Numbered from the stretch's first letter, positions 1 to 9,647 are shown. The stretch is 64,000 nt of DNA from an uncultured Bartonella sp. (GCF_946479275.1 NZ_CAMLFE010000001.1:310001-374000), one strand, 5' to 3'. Program-made: numbers and translations. Notes: a model not told the origin generated them from the sequence alone.

Positions 1-908
1 GCCGCTCTTCTGGGCGGTGTCACCTTATGATCAACTGCCAGAACCGGACCGTCTTTTTCAGTGCTCAATAAACGTTCCACACATTGACGCATAATGCGTG
101 CAGACTGACGCATTTCTTCCATACGAATCAAATAACGATCATAACAATCGCCATTTTTTCCGACCGGAATATCAAAGTCCATTTCGTCATAGCATTCATA
201 GGGCTGGCTCTTGCGTAAATCCCACGGAACCCCGGCGCTCCGGATCATCACACCTGAAAAACCACGCACCCACGCATCTTCAATCTTGACTACACCGATA
301 TCAACATTGCGTTGTTTAAAAATACGGTTCGGCGTAATAAGAGCGTCAAGTTTGTCCAAAGCAACCAGAAAAGGATCAATGAAATTTCCAATATCCTCAA
401 CCAGCTTCTCCGGTAAATCCTGATGCACCCCACCTGGACGAAAATAATTCGCGTGCAACCTGGCTCCACAGGCACGTTCATAAAAAATCATAAGCTTTTC
501 GCGCTGTTCAAACCCCCACAGCGGCGGTGTCAAAGCCCCGACATCCATAGCCTGTGTCGTGACGTTCAATAAGTGATTGAGAATGCGACCGATTTCGGAG
601 AAAAGCACCCGAATGAGCTGACCGCGTTTCGGAACTTCAATGCCGAGCAATTTCTCTACTGCAAGTACAAACGCATGTTCCTGATTCATTGGAGCAACAT
701 AATCCAACCGATCAAGGTACGGCGTCGCTTGCAAATAGGTTTTTGTTTCCATCAGTTTTTCGGTGCCACGGTGAAGAAGCCCGATATGAGGATCGACGCG
801 TTCGACGATTTCCCCATCAAGCTCTAACACCATACGCAAAACACCATGTGCAGCAGGATGTTGCGGACCAAAATTTATATTAAAATTACGGACATTGACC
901 TCAGCCAC
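1..908 (-). CDS. nuoD: NADH-quinone oxidoreductase subunit D (partial, C-terminus beyond window)
   Basis: This is the 49-kDa-type subunit of respiratory complex I, part of the quinone-binding module on the cytoplasmic side of the membrane. The reverse-strand translation opens [20 protein letters not shown] and continues through HGVLR and [14 protein letters not shown], which are the hallmark NuoD N-terminal signatures around the quinone site. The start is a GTG at 906-908 with an AAGGAG ribosome-binding site six bases upstream. About 302 codons are present; family members are near 395, so roughly the last quarter lies outside the window. It follows nuoC in the nuo operon, separated by about 110 bases that hold a small overlapping ORF. 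Confidence 0.97.
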   Translation of the reverse strand, partial: MAEVNVRNFNINFGPQHPAAHGVLRMVLELDGEIVERVDPHIGLLHRGTEKLMETKTYLQATPYLDRLDYVAPMNQEHAFVLAVEKLLGIEVPKRGQLIRVLFSEIGRILNHLLNVTTQAMDVGALTPPLWGFEQREKLMIFYERACGARLHANYFRPGGVHQDLPEKLVEDIGNFIDPFLVALDKLDALITPNRIFKQRNVDIGVVKIEDAWVRGFSGVMIRSAGVPWDLRKSQPYECYDEMDFDIPVGKNGDCYDRYLIRMEEMRQSARIMRQCVERLLSTEKDGPVLAVDHKVTPPRRA

Positions 909-1020
909 GACCAGCTCCTTTGCCTTGCTGCAATTGAACAATCACCCTGTCCATTACAGTAATAGGGTTTCGATCAAAATCACGACTATTCACACGCAAG
1001 AAGCGCACCCGAGACATCAT
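901..1020 (-). CDS. Possible 39-residue bridging ORF between nuoC and nuoD
   Basis: I do not recognise this product. An ATG at 1018-1020 overlaps the nuoC stop codon, a second in-frame ATG follows directly, and the frame runs 39 codons to a TGA at 901-903, just inside nuoD. The GGAGGAG run in the last nuoC codons is a good ribosome-binding site for it. The peptide begins [15 protein letters not shown] and ends GKGAGRG; it is basic, without a membrane segment. Its ends overlap both neighbours, so it could couple translation of nuoC to nuoD, or simply be a short reading frame in a spacer. No function can be assigned; it is reported because spacing, start and ribosome-binding site are all favourable. 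Confidence 0.35.
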   Translation of the reverse strand: MMSRVRFLRVNSRDFDRNPITVMDRVIVQLQQGKGAGRG

Positions 1021-1628
1021 TTTGCTCCTCCGGCCTTCTCGTCGCCCGGCAGTACATAGTCTGTTCCTTCCCAAGGTGACATGAAATCGAAATTTCGCAT
1101 CTCCTGACGAAGTACAACCGGCTCATAAATAACCCGTTTCAATTCATTGTCATATCTGCATTCAACAAAACCCGATGTCGGAAAATCCTTGCGCAGTGGA
1201 TGCCCTTCGAAGCCGTAATCAGTTAAAATACGACGCAAATCCGGATGCCCCGAGAACAAGATGCCATACATGTCGTAAGCTTCTCTCTCATACCATTCCG
1301 CTCCCGGATAAACACTGCATGCAGAAGGCACGGGTGTGTCTTCATCGGTATGCACTTTTACGCGCAAACGCAAATTATGACGAGGAGACAACAAATGATA
1401 AACGACATCGAAGCGTCTTTCCCTCTCCGGAAAATCTACACCGCAAATGTCGACAAGGCCGACAAACTGGCAGTGTGAATCATCTTTAAGAAAAGAAAGG
1501 ACATCAATAATGGCGTCAAGTTTAGCTACAACAGTCAATTCGTTGTAAGCAAAAATAGACTCATCAATTACGCTCTCCAACCGTTCAGCGAGATAAGATT
1601 GTAATTCCTTAAGCGCTTCGCTATTCAT
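1017..1628 (-). CDS. nuoC: NADH-quinone oxidoreductase subunit C
   Basis: This is the 30-kDa-type subunit of complex I, which packs against NuoD and NuoB in the peripheral arm. The 203-residue protein carries the expected core: [19 protein letters not shown], then YHLLS, and the family signature [20 protein letters not shown] followed by [23 protein letters not shown]. The reading frame is open for 39 more codons upstream into nuoB, but the ATG at 1626-1628 has a GGGGAG site seven bases away and matches family length, so it is chosen. It lies 13 bases after the nuoB stop. The stop codon overlaps the start of the small bridging ORF. Confidence 0.97.
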   Translation of the reverse strand: MNSEALKELQSYLAERLESVIDESIFAYNELTVVAKLDAIIDVLSFLKDDSHCQFVGLVDICGVDFPERERRFDVVYHLLSPRHNLRLRVKVHTDEDTPVPSACSVYPGAEWYEREAYDMYGILFSGHPDLRRILTDYGFEGHPLRKDFPTSGFVECRYDNELKRVIYEPVVLRQEMRNFDFMSPWEGTDYVLPGDEKAGGAK

Positions 1629-1641
1629 TACTTGCTCCCCC

Positions 1642-2223
1642 TCACCGCTCAATAGAACCGGTGCGACGTATCTTTTTTTGCAACAGCAAAACCCCATAAA
1701 GAAGAGCTTCTGCCGTTGGAGGACAGCCAGGAATATAAATATCAACTGGCACTATACGGTCACATCCACGCACAACAGAATAAGAGTAATGATAATACCC
1801 TCCTCCATTGGCACATGACCCCATAGAAATAACGTAGCGAGGTTCCGGCATCTGGTCGTAAACTTTACGCAATGCCGGTGCCATTTTGTTTGTCAAGGTT
1901 CCTGCGACCATCATCACATCTGATTGACGCGGTGAAGCACGCGGAGCGTAACCAAAACGTTCATTATCATAATGCGGCATTGAGCATTGCATTAATTCGA
2001 TTGCGCAACACGCAAGGCCAAAACTCATCCACATCAACGAACCCGTACGCGCCCAAGTAACAAGCGCATCTACAGAGGTTACAAGAAACCCTTTGTCCGA
2101 AAGCTCACCACTGATATTATTGAAAAATTCGTCATCCGAACCAATCAATTTTCCGGTATTCGGGTCTATAATACCTTTCGGCTTTGGAGCAACCAACGTC
2201 GAATTGTCATGAATCAATCCCAT
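1642..2223 (-). CDS. nuoB: NADH-quinone oxidoreductase subunit B
   Basis: NuoB (PSST subunit) binds Fe-S cluster N2, the last cluster before quinone in complex I. The 193-residue protein shows the four expected cysteine ligands: adjacent C72 and C73 in [10 protein letters not shown]137 in [13 protein letters not shown] and C167 in [15 protein letters not shown]. The N-terminal stretch of about 45 residues before the conserved core is typical of alphaproteobacterial versions. The start overlaps the end of nuoA by ten bases, indicating coupled translation within the nuo operon. Confidence 0.98.
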   Translation of the reverse strand: MGLIHDNSTLVAPKPKGIIDPNTGKLIGSDDEFFNNISGELSDKGFLVTSVDALVTWARTGSLMWMSFGLACCAIELMQCSMPHYDNERFGYAPRASPRQSDVMMVAGTLTNKMAPALRKVYDQMPEPRYVISMGSCANGGGYYHYSYSVVRGCDRIVPVDIYIPGCPPTAEALLYGVLLLQKKIRRTGSIER

Positions 2224-2579
2224 TCAAGTGCTCCTTTTTTCCACTCATAAATAAAGCCGACAGTCAGTACAGCCAAAAACACCAACATAGAAAGAAAACC
2301 GAACATACCGATCGCATCAAACGACACCGCCCAAGGAAATAGAAACGCTACTTCCAAGTCAAAAATAATAAACAGAATGGAAACCAGATAAAATCTAATG
2401 TCAAATTTCATACGGGCGTCATCAAAGGAATTGAATCCGCATTCATATGCTGAAAGTTTTTCCGGATCGGGAGAACGATAAGCCACGATATAAGGCATTA
2501 TCAACAGTATACCGGCGATCAACGCCGACACGATTATAAAAATCAATACTGGCAAATAAGAACTTATCAGATCGGTCAT
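2214..2579 (-). CDS. nuoA: NADH-quinone oxidoreductase subunit A
   Basis: NuoA is a small membrane subunit of complex I at the junction of the peripheral and membrane arms. The 121-residue protein has three predicted membrane segments (about residues 8-30, 63-83 and 89-110) and the conserved cytoplasmic loop [20 protein letters not shown], whose ECG motif is diagnostic. It is the first gene of the operon; the spacer upstream should contain the nuo promoter. Its last ten bases overlap nuoB. A purine-rich stretch, AAGGCAGAAG, serves as a modest ribosome-binding site. Confidence 0.97.
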   Translation of the reverse strand: MTDLISSYLPVLIFIIVSALIAGILLIMPYIVAYRSPDPEKLSAYECGFNSFDDARMKFDIRFYLVSILFIIFDLEVAFLFPWAVSFDAIGMFGFLSMLVFLAVLTVGFIYEWKKGALEWD

Positions 2580-3142
2580 GGTCCACTTCTGCCTTTAAAG
2601 GGTGCTGAACTAACACTACCGGAATACGCCTGAAACGTAGCAAAACCGGCTTGCAAGTTAATCCCGCCCGTGCAGCTTAAAGGGCATGCCGTGCGACAAA
2701 ATCTGTTTTAAGCGTTACCCCACCAAACGCTCTTACGCAATAGCAAACGCTATCATAAAATCGTAAGTTGTGCAAAATCCGGAATGAGTTTTACAAGCAT
2801 AAGTTTGTATAACGGTGACTAATTCTGAAAAAAATAATTGAAAAACAATATATTGGGATATTCTTTTTAGAAATTATTCCGCTCTGAAATTCAACTCATT
2901 CATGTTTTATTCATTCAGTCACGTTTTAGCGAACGATAATATTTACGTCATTTTTGCACCAAAACGGCACAGGCATCACCCCCGACATTATGATCCATGA
3001 TCAGGAGCACAAAACGCCCAACCATAATAGTCAAAAACTGCTCGAAAACGGGGAGAAAAACAACGAATAAGATAACGGCTTTGACCATCTAGACTAAAGA
3101 TCAAACATTAGCCATGATCAACTAAATTAGCCATCTGAAAAA
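2580..3142. other. Intergenic region upstream of nuoA
   Basis: This is AT-rich sequence of about 560 bases between nuoA and tRNA-Asp, both on the minus strand. It must hold the nuo promoter, but I could not pick out a convincing -35/-10 pair. A nonamer ATTAGCCAT occurs twice near 3110-3135. No credible reading frame was found. Confidence 0.6.
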
Positions 3143-3219
<77 letters not shown>

Positions 3220-3457
3220 GCACTTTTCAGTTCAGTCATTGTGACTGTGTGCGGTCGTTTAAGGTGTTCGTTTGCATCTGTCAAGCGACAAGCAGATAGT
3301 TTTTTCATAAAATTTATTTTTTTCGTAAAAAACCCCGAAAATCAGGCTGCCGAAAAAAATTCAGTAAAAAAATCTATTTATGCGTCATCTTTCTCTTGCG
3401 TTTAGTAAAAGTTTTGCCTAAAGAGTGCGTCAGTTGTTACCGACCCACGGTAACGGC

Positions 3458-3533
3458 GGGCGATTAGCTCAGCTGGTAGAGCGCCTCGTTTACACCGAGG
3501 ATGTCGGGAGTTCGAGTCTCTCATCGCCTACCA
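3458..3533 (+). tRNA. tRNA-Val (UAC)
   Basis: This is a 76-nt tRNA with encoded CCA. The acceptor stem is GGGCGAT with ATCGCCT, so the first pair is a G-U wobble rather than G-C. The D arm, the anticodon stem CCTCG/CGAGG with loop TTTACAC (anticodon TAC), and the T arm GGGAG TTCGAGT CTCTC (one G-U) are all in place. It reads GUN valine codons, especially GUA and GUG. It is transcribed divergently from tRNA-Asp. Confidence 0.97.
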
Positions 3534-4049
3534 TCCTTCTTCATTCTTATAAATCATTTATTTTATTCGTTTTTCTGTAAAAGCTGACAACAAAAAGTTG
3601 AGGGCATACTAAAACTATGTCGTTCAGCTGGCGTGCTCGGTTTTAGCTTTTCATCTTATAATGATTGAGGAATTTTGCAGATTTTTCAGCTCTTTAGTGA
3701 AGGTTAAACGGGAAATAACAGCGAATGCAACACGATAATTTCCTCTTGGGTATAACGTGTTTTCACACATCTATTTTCTAGCACTTCAGTGAATGAGAAC
3801 GCACTGGATCATGAACGGACTATCTCGCCATCAAACGAGCGCCAATGTAATTGACGTTCTCTATCGGACTTTTTCGTATCGCGATACAGCAAGACTCAAG
3901 AAACTCGACTTAAAACACTTTAACGTCCGAATTTCATGAGTCCTTTATAATATCTCAAAAAAACGCCATAAAATTTTTTAAAATATCTTTCCCAAGAGGA
4001 AGTTTTTCCTATTTGCATCAATATGGTGTTCATATTCGGAGAAGATTCT
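3534..4049. other. Intergenic region between tRNA-Val and the LemA gene
   Basis: About 515 bases of AT-rich sequence with no supported reading frame or RNA gene. The promoter of the LemA/TPM operon should lie near its right end. I saw no clear terminator after the tRNA. Confidence 0.55.
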
Positions 4050-4679
4050 ATGCAAGCCGTTCATCTCGTAAATGATCGAAATTCGGTCAAAATGCCTTTT
4101 ATCTTTTTATTAATCTCTCTTTTTCTTCCAATATTGTCAGGCTGCGGTTTCAATACGATTCCAACCAATGAGGAAAAAGCACACGCTGCCTGGAGTGAAG
4201 TATTAAACCAATATCAACGGCGATCCGATCTCATTCCAAACCTTGTCGAAACTGTTAAGGGATATGCTCAACATGAACAGGCCGTGTTGACCGGTGTCGT
4301 AGAAGCACGAGCTAAGGCCACGCAAACAAACATCAATGCCGATATGCTCAACAACCCCGAAGCCATGCAACAGTTTATCAATAATCAGTCAAATCTGACA
4401 GGAGCCCTTTCCCGCTTGATGGCTGTCGCCGAAAACTATCCTGATTTAAAGGCGAATCAGAATTTTCTTGCATTACAATCCCAGCTTGAAGGAACCGAGA
4501 ATCGTATTGCAGTAGCAAGGCAGGATTATATTGAAGCAGTGCGTGTCTATAATACAGCCCTCAAGACGATGCCTACTATGATATGGACGTGGCTATGGTA
4601 CCGCGATGCAAAACCAATGCCGACATTTTCAATCGACGAGGTCGCCGAAAAAGCCCCGAAGGTCGAGTTCAACAAATGA
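4050..4679 (+). CDS. LemA family lipoprotein
   Basis: This is a 209-residue LemA-family protein. These are mostly helical envelope proteins of poorly defined function. A hydrophobic signal segment ends in the lipobox LSGC, with the lipidation cysteine at about residue 32, so it should be membrane-anchored and face the periplasm. The family core is visible as WSEVLNQYQRRSDLIPNLVE, then VVEARAKATQ and ENYPDLKANQNFLALQSQLE. The ATG at 4050 is preferred over one nine codons upstream because GGAG lies eight bases before it. The stop overlaps the next start as ATGA, so it is the first gene of a three-gene operon with two TPM-domain proteins, a common partnership for LemA. Confidence 0.93.
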   Translation: MQAVHLVNDRNSVKMPFIFLLISLFLPILSGCGFNTIPTNEEKAHAAWSEVLNQYQRRSDLIPNLVETVKGYAQHEQAVLTGVVEARAKATQTNINADMLNNPEAMQQFINNQSNLTGALSRLMAVAENYPDLKANQNFLALQSQLEGTENRIAVARQDYIEAVRVYNTALKTMPTMIWTWLWYRDAKPMPTFSIDEVAEKAPKVEFNK

Positions 4680-5524
4680 TTCTTTTTCCGAGGCCAATGT
4701 TGATAAGAACAATTTTCTTTATAGCATTGGCCTTCAGTCCGATCTGGACATTGTCTAATGCTTCTTCTGTTAGCTTAAATTTTCCCGAGCTATCCGATCG
4801 CATTGTCGATAATGCGCATTTGCTTAGTCCGGAGACAAAAACGTCCCTTGGGACCAAGCTAGCATCGCTTGAACAAAAAACGGGAGACCAAATTGTCGTA
4901 GCTACTATCTCTAGTCTTTACGGTTACGATATAGAAACTTACGCGAACGGTTTATTCAGACATTGGTCTTTGGGGCAAAAGCAAATAAACAATGGCGTAC
5001 TACTCGTTGTAGCGCCAAATGAACGGGAAGTACGAATAGAGGTTGGATACGGACTGGAAGGGATACTTACGGACGCTCTATCTTCTACTGTCATCAACGC
5101 AATAATTTTACCAAATTTTCGGAACGGGAATTTTGATAAAGGAATAAATGAAGGCGTTAACGCGATTGAAGACATTCTGATGGGGAGAAAAGCCGACTTT
5201 GATTCCCGGATAAAAGCTTACCAGCAGATCGAGCAGGAAAAGATCGAACAGCAGCGAAAACAGGATTTAATCGCCAATACTATAACTTTCATTGTTTTTT
5301 TCATTTTCATCGTACTTCCGATACTGGCTTCAATTTTCGGGACAAAAGTTGGCCCCGGACGCTACCGCTGGCTCGGTATCGTCTTTGTACTCTGGTTTCT
5401 TGGATCAGGTCGTGGTGGTGGATTCGGTGGAGGATTTGGCAGTGGAGGATCTGGCGGCTTTGGCGGAGGATTTGGAGGCGGCGGCGGTTCGTCGGGCGGT
5501 GGTGGTGCGTCAGGAAGATGGTAA
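4676..5524 (+). CDS. TPM-domain membrane protein with glycine-rich tail (YgcG-like)
   Basis: This 282-residue protein has an N-terminal signal peptide (about residues 1-27), a TPM domain (about 35-170) beginning with FPELSDRIVDNAHLLSPETK and containing VGYGLEGILTDA, a short charged helix, and two hydrophobic segments near residues 202-222 and 230-243. It ends in an extreme glycine/serine tail from about residue 245 finishing ASGRW. TPM domains were named from TLP18.3, Psb32 and MOLO-1; plant members act in photosystem II repair and some have phosphatase activity, but the bacterial role is unclear. The start overlaps the LemA stop as ATGA, giving tight coupling. Signal peptide and topology place the TPM domain in the periplasm. 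Confidence 0.9.
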   Translation: MILFPRPMLIRTIFFIALAFSPIWTLSNASSVSLNFPELSDRIVDNAHLLSPETKTSLGTKLASLEQKTGDQIVVATISSLYGYDIETYANGLFRHWSLGQKQINNGVLLVVAPNEREVRIEVGYGLEGILTDALSSTVINAIILPNFRNGNFDKGINEGVNAIEDILMGRKADFDSRIKAYQQIEQEKIEQQRKQDLIANTITFIVFFIFIVLPILASIFGTKVGPGRYRWLGIVFVLWFLGSGRGGGFGGGFGSGGSGGFGGGFGGGGGSSGGGGASGRW

Positions 5525-6171
5525 TATTAATGGGTAAACAGTCATTATCGAATGTGATTGATAGAGATAGAATCAGCGCTGAAATTCATTCAGCAGAAAA
5601 AACAACCAGTGGCGAGATTTTCGCGGTGTTTACAAAAGGAAGTGATAGTTATTTTATTATTTCGTTTTTTGTATGGACTGTCTTCGTCTTTTTCAGTTCG
5701 ATCATAGCTGCTTATTGTCTACATTTCGGGCGCTTTGACATTCCACTCCATTATTTCGCATCAATTTTTCTTACCATACATCTTTTAGGTCTATTTTATC
5801 TATCCATCATTCCGGCTTTAAGACTGGCAATAACTCCCGCTTCGATCAGAAACCGTATTTGTCACGAAAATGCTACGCGTCAATTTCTTGCGCAAAATAT
5901 CAACCAGACAAAAAAACGCACCGGGATTCTCTTGTTCATTTCAGAAGCGGAACATTATGCCGAGGTTATAGCTGACGTAAAGATTTCGGAAAAAGTGCCA
6001 CCGGAAACATGGAATACAATCGTTAAAGTCATGATGGACAAGGCACGAACTGGGAAACTCACCGAAGCTTTTGTGGAAGCGATAAAAGAGTCCGGCGAAA
6101 TACTAACGCATTATTTTCCAGAAAGTAGCCATAAGGACAACGAATTGCCTGACCATTTAGTAGAGCTCTGA
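5518..6171 (+). CDS. Second TPM-domain membrane protein
   Basis: This 217-residue protein (213 if the ATG at 5530 is used) carries a divided TPM-like domain. The N-terminal half, DRDRISAEIHSAEKTTSGEI, is followed by two membrane segments at about residues 45-68 and 79-103. A second half then contains RTGILLFISEAEHYAEVIAD and a helix around DKARTGKLTEAFVEAIKESG. It follows the first TPM gene with a seven-base overlap. The trio LemA, TPM with Gly tail, TPM with internal membrane segments is a recurrent bacterial arrangement, which suggests one envelope complex. No precise function can be given, and the choice between the two starts is uncertain because neither has an ideally spaced ribosome-binding site. 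Confidence 0.85.
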   Translation: MVILMGKQSLSNVIDRDRISAEIHSAEKTTSGEIFAVFTKGSDSYFIISFFVWTVFVFFSSIIAAYCLHFGRFDIPLHYFASIFLTIHLLGLFYLSIIPALRLAITPASIRNRICHENATRQFLAQNINQTKKRTGILLFISEAEHYAEVIADVKISEKVPPETWNTIVKVMMDKARTGKLTEAFVEAIKESGEILTHYFPESSHKDNELPDHLVEL

Positions 6172-6917
6172 TAACTTTTTTACCGCTTTTTTAAATATTC
6201 GCTGCCGTCCTATTGTTTTTTTGAAACAGCTTACTAGCAAGCCACCTCTGCGAGCCCCCCCTGCTCCGGCTTTATTCGTCCCTATCGGCAATTTTTATAT
6301 TCTCTATGCTCATATTTCTATTCATAAAAAATACGTAAATCTCTTCCTCAAATTTATAGATGAAATAAGCTCGAATTTGATAAATTAAGATCGCGCAGCT
6401 ATACATATTTAGAGCGAGCTACCGCTTTAGAGCGAGCTACCGCATTTCACATATTTGCGTTTTTTACTAATCATTATGGTGATTTTAATAATGAGTCTTC
6501 AAAAGTAACCCTCGCCGAATATCACTCCTTAAGACGCTGACATCGCACGTTTTCGGTATTCCGCATAGGATCAGAAAACGAGGAAAATGGCATTGCAGAA
6601 AAAACTGTACAATTAAACCAGATGCTTTTCACTGGAAATAAAATATATGCATTTTAAATTATATATATTTCTTGAATTAATTTTTTTAAACAATTTAAAT
6701 TGGATTTAGATAAGAATGCGAATAACAGGGATTTACTTGATTCAGCATTATTTAAATCCGTTTTAATAATTAGAACCTAGAATTTAAACTTTATCATTTT
6801 AATATATCAAAATTCACATCATTTTCTTAATCCTTTAATCGTTGACCATCTAATTCCTTGATTTAGAAGCCTTAGGCTAATAAATTGGCAAAGAAAAGCA
6901 TTCTTTCCCAACTGGAT
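6172..6917. other. AT-rich intergenic region upstream of lipB
   Basis: About 745 bases, very AT-rich in its right half (6600-6880). It holds an exact 18-bp tandem duplication at 6408-6443 and no credible gene. The lipB promoter should be in the right half. Confidence 0.55.
6408..6443. repeat. Exact 18-bp tandem duplication
   Basis: The unit TTTAGAGCGAGCTACCGC occurs twice head to tail without mismatch (6408-6425 and 6426-6443). It lies in noncoding DNA. Two copies are too few to call a functional iteron set; replication slippage is the simplest origin. Confidence 0.9.
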
Positions 6918-7649
6918 ATGATGAACAATATAATTCGACAAAATCTAGATCACAGTTTTTTACCAACCAAAGTTTCTCAACCAGTTGAGTGGGTCATAAG
7001 CGACGAGTTGGTTCCGTATCCATTTGCTCTTGAAGAAATGGAAAAGAGAATTGCCAGAATAGCGAGTGGAGATGCCAATGAGCGAATCTGGTTATTGGAA
7101 CACCCACCTGTCTACACTGCCGGAACAAGCGCAAAAAAAAGTGATCTTTTAACCCCTGACAGGTTTCCGGTTTACCAAACCGGACGTGGGGGAGAATTTA
7201 CATATCATGGTCCGGGGCAACGTGTCATTTATATCATGCTTGACCTGAAACGTCGCAAAGAAGACGTTCGTGCGTTTATAGGGGCATTGGAAGAATGGAT
7301 CATTCAAACTTTGTCCGAATTCAATATCAAAGGTGAACGCCGTGAAGATCGCGTGGGCGTATGGGTTGTGCGCCCCGATCGACCTTCCACAATTAAAAAT
7401 GAACCGGCAGAAGATAAAATTGCAGCAATCGGAATCCGTTTACGTAAATGGGTCAGCTTTCATGGCATCGCGTTAAACGTCGAACCGGATTTGTCGCATT
7501 ATACGGGAATCGTTCCCTGCGGAATATCGGATCATGGCGTCACCAGTTTTGTTGACCTGGGTTTACCGGTTACTATGGCTGATGTTGACGTTGTTCTAAG
7601 ACAAACATTTGAAAGAATATTTGGCCCTACCGTATCTGTTGGAATTTAG
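6918..7649 (+). CDS. lipB: Octanoyltransferase LipB
   Basis: LipB moves octanoyl groups from acyl carrier protein to lipoyl domains of the 2-oxoacid dehydrogenases and GcvH, the first step of lipoate synthesis. The 243-residue protein shows the family signatures [12 protein letters not shown] (residues 90-101) and SFHGIALNV. The catalytic cysteine is C201 in [14 protein letters not shown] and the partner lysine K167 in [12 protein letters not shown]. An in-frame TTG lies 11 codons upstream, but neither start has a strong ribosome-binding site; the ATG pair at 6918 is preferred. The loop containing [17 protein letters not shown] is an insertion seen in some alphaproteobacterial LipB. It is followed closely by the glycosyltransferase gene. 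Confidence 0.95.
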   Translation: MMNNIIRQNLDHSFLPTKVSQPVEWVISDELVPYPFALEEMEKRIARIASGDANERIWLLEHPPVYTAGTSAKKSDLLTPDRFPVYQTGRGGEFTYHGPGQRVIYIMLDLKRRKEDVRAFIGALEEWIIQTLSEFNIKGERREDRVGVWVVRPDRPSTIKNEPAEDKIAAIGIRLRKWVSFHGIALNVEPDLSHYTGIVPCGISDHGVTSFVDLGLPVTMADVDVVLRQTFERIFGPTVSVGI

Positions 7650-7659
7650 GTTCAAGATA

Positions 7660-9210
7660 ATGATCTTCAAAAACACCGACCAGAAGAATATCTGTATCAC
7701 GGCATCAATCGCCACGCTTCTATTCTATTTCCCGTTGATTTTAAATAATTATTATTATCGTGACGATTATATACGTCTTTATACGCAAACTCCCGGTTGG
7801 AGTGAATATGGGCGACCTTTTGCCGATGTTCTGACGCTCTTCCTTTCAGGTGATTGGCAATGGTTGCCGGATTCTGCACCTTTTTTTCTTTTGGTAGCCT
7901 TGTTTTTGACGGTCGTTTCGGCTTGCGTTAGCTTGAATATCCGATCAATTCCGTTCAACTCGATTACAGCAGTTCTACTCGTAGCCTATCTTTTCAATCC
8001 GTTTCTGCTTTCTGCTTATCTTTACCGTTACGATTGTGTTTTAATGGCGATGGGTCTGACTTGTAGTTTATTAGGTTGGGCCTATTATCCAAGTTCAAAA
8101 CTCAAATCGGCTATTTTTTGTTTTGTCTGTATGGGATTTTATCAGTCCTATATAAATATGTTTATTGTTCTTATATTAATTGAAACATTATTTAAAATTT
8201 ATAATGGTGGTAACATCGGCGTTGCAATAAAATATCTTTTTAAAGCAATTATTTTTGCCGCAATAATAACGATAATATTTTATTTTTTTGCGAAATTATT
8301 CATTCTGGAATATGCAACGGCAAAAAGCCAATTTATTTTCCAGAGTCCCAAAGGACCTTGGCACCATATTGCAGTTACAACAGAAAATGCGTTTTCACGC
8401 TATTTCGGTTTTTTATCAACAACCGGTAAAATATTGTATGGCATAGCCATTTGCTTCGGTTTTGCACAAATTCAACTTCACTTTTATCGCGATACGCACT
8501 TTGAAAAACCTGTTTTGAGAGCAACCATTTGTTCAATCGCATTTTTATTCATGCTGCCTATTTCTTTGGGTGTAATATATGGAATTGTAGGAGACAACGG
8601 CATTCCGCCAAGACTCATGCCGCAGTCTATCTTCTTTTCAGTTTGTATTATTTTTCTTATTATCCAGTTTATTACGCGTTTTCAAAATTCCAGGCAAACA
8701 ATTGGCCCGCTGACGTTTGCGAACACAAAAATCACTTGGGGGATGATCGTTTTTTTCCTGCTATTTCCGCTTGTATTCAGCTATATTCTTAATAGCGCAG
8801 TCCGAATTCAAAATGAACTCAACCGATATTATTTATATCGCCTCGCTACCTCTTTGGAAAAATATCCCCCTGAAAAGCCCGCTTACATTCTAGGTGGTTT
8901 GGGAACATCGATTTATTTAAAAGACATCCTACAACGAATGCGTCTCTTGGCGATCACGATACCTCATGGAAGCGATTGGCTCTTATCATCGCAATTAAAA
9001 GAATTCGGATATAATAACGTAAAAAAGATATCTAATACGCGACTTGCCACTCAACTCGTTACGGAATTATGTAACCAAAATCGGCTGCCTGATATCAACA
9101 CTATGAATTATCGAATATTCGACCTGGGCGAATTTCTTTTTATTTCGCTTGGACGCAAAAATATGTGCCTGAGCTATTATAATGAAAATACTGGGGATGA
9201 GCTCCAATGA
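7660..9210 (+). CDS. GtrII-type integral membrane glucosyltransferase
   Basis: This 516-residue polytopic protein resembles the GtrII/Glucos_trans_II family, GT-C enzymes that transfer a sugar from a polyprenyl-phosphate donor to lipopolysaccharide on the periplasmic face. After the first membrane segment comes LNNYYYRDDYIRLY, where the paired acidic residues match the GT-C catalytic motif. About ten further hydrophobic segments follow, then a soluble C-terminal domain from about residue 400. The ATG at 7660 follows the lipB stop by ten bases. Its last bases overlap the GtrA gene as ATGA. The GtrII/GtrA pair implies export and transfer of a lipid-linked sugar. The sugar and acceptor cannot be read from sequence. 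Confidence 0.8.
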   Translation: MIFKNTDQKNICITASIATLLFYFPLILNNYYYRDDYIRLYTQTPGWSEYGRPFADVLTLFLSGDWQWLPDSAPFFLLVALFLTVVSACVSLNIRSIPFNSITAVLLVAYLFNPFLLSAYLYRYDCVLMAMGLTCSLLGWAYYPSSKLKSAIFCFVCMGFYQSYINMFIVLILIETLFKIYNGGNIGVAIKYLFKAIIFAAIITIIFYFFAKLFILEYATAKSQFIFQSPKGPWHHIAVTTENAFSRYFGFLSTTGKILYGIAICFGFAQIQLHFYRDTHFEKPVLRATICSIAFLFMLPISLGVIYGIVGDNGIPPRLMPQSIFFSVCIIFLIIQFITRFQNSRQTIGPLTFANTKITWGMIVFFLLFPLVFSYILNSAVRIQNELNRYYLYRLATSLEKYPPEKPAYILGGLGTSIYLKDILQRMRLLAITIPHGSDWLLSSQLKEFGYNNVKKISNTRLATQLVTELCNQNRLPDINTMNYRIFDLGEFLFISLGRKNMCLSYYNENTGDELQ

Positions 9211-9647
9211 CCAGACGCTTGGATGTGATTGAAGTCATTTTGGACATTTTTAAGAATCACAGATCGTTTGCGCTATTTTTGTGTTCCGGATCTATCGCAT
9301 TCTGGATCGACTTTTTTACGCTTTGGATATTGCAGACAGCAGGTTTGAATCTTTGGGTTGCCCGAGGATGCGCGTTTATTGTTGCTGCCACATTCAGTTG
9401 GATATTCAATAGTCGAATTTCTTTTCGTGGTCGAGAAGCCCGCTTCAAAAAACTGAAAGGTTGGGGAAGTTATATAGGGCTTGCGTCCATCGGTGGCGTG
9501 CTCAATTACTGCGCGAGCATGATGGTGTTGAAAAGCTCTAGCAATGTTACGCCATTGACTTTATTCCTGGCTATTGCGGCCGGATCGTTAGCAGGGCTTT
9601 TCGCCAATTATTTTTTGAACCATTTTGTATTTTTTAAAAAAGCTTAA
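9207..9647 (+). CDS. GtrA-family flippase
   Basis: This 146-residue protein has four membrane segments (about residues 21-40, 48-66, 88-107 and 116-138) and the GtrA-family features FSWIFNSRISFRG and a C-terminal NYFLNHFVFF. GtrA proteins are thought to flip undecaprenyl-phosphate-linked sugars across the inner membrane. The start codon overlaps the stop of the preceding transferase (ATGA), so the two are translationally coupled. The likely donor-making partner, a GtrB-type enzyme, is encoded on the opposite strand 0.9 kb away, convergent with this pair. Confidence 0.9.
   Translation: MTRRLDVIEVILDIFKNHRSFALFLCSGSIAFWIDFFTLWILQTAGLNLWVARGCAFIVAATFSWIFNSRISFRGREARFKKLKGWGSYIGLASIGGVLNYCASMMVLKSSSNVTPLTLFLAIAAGSLAGLFANYFLNHFVFFKKA

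Noticed and set aside
5400-5521. Gly-rich repeat as a possible minisatellite or slippage artefact
   Set aside because: The frame is intact, the repeat is imperfect, and a Gly-rich tail is usual for YgcG-type TPM proteins.
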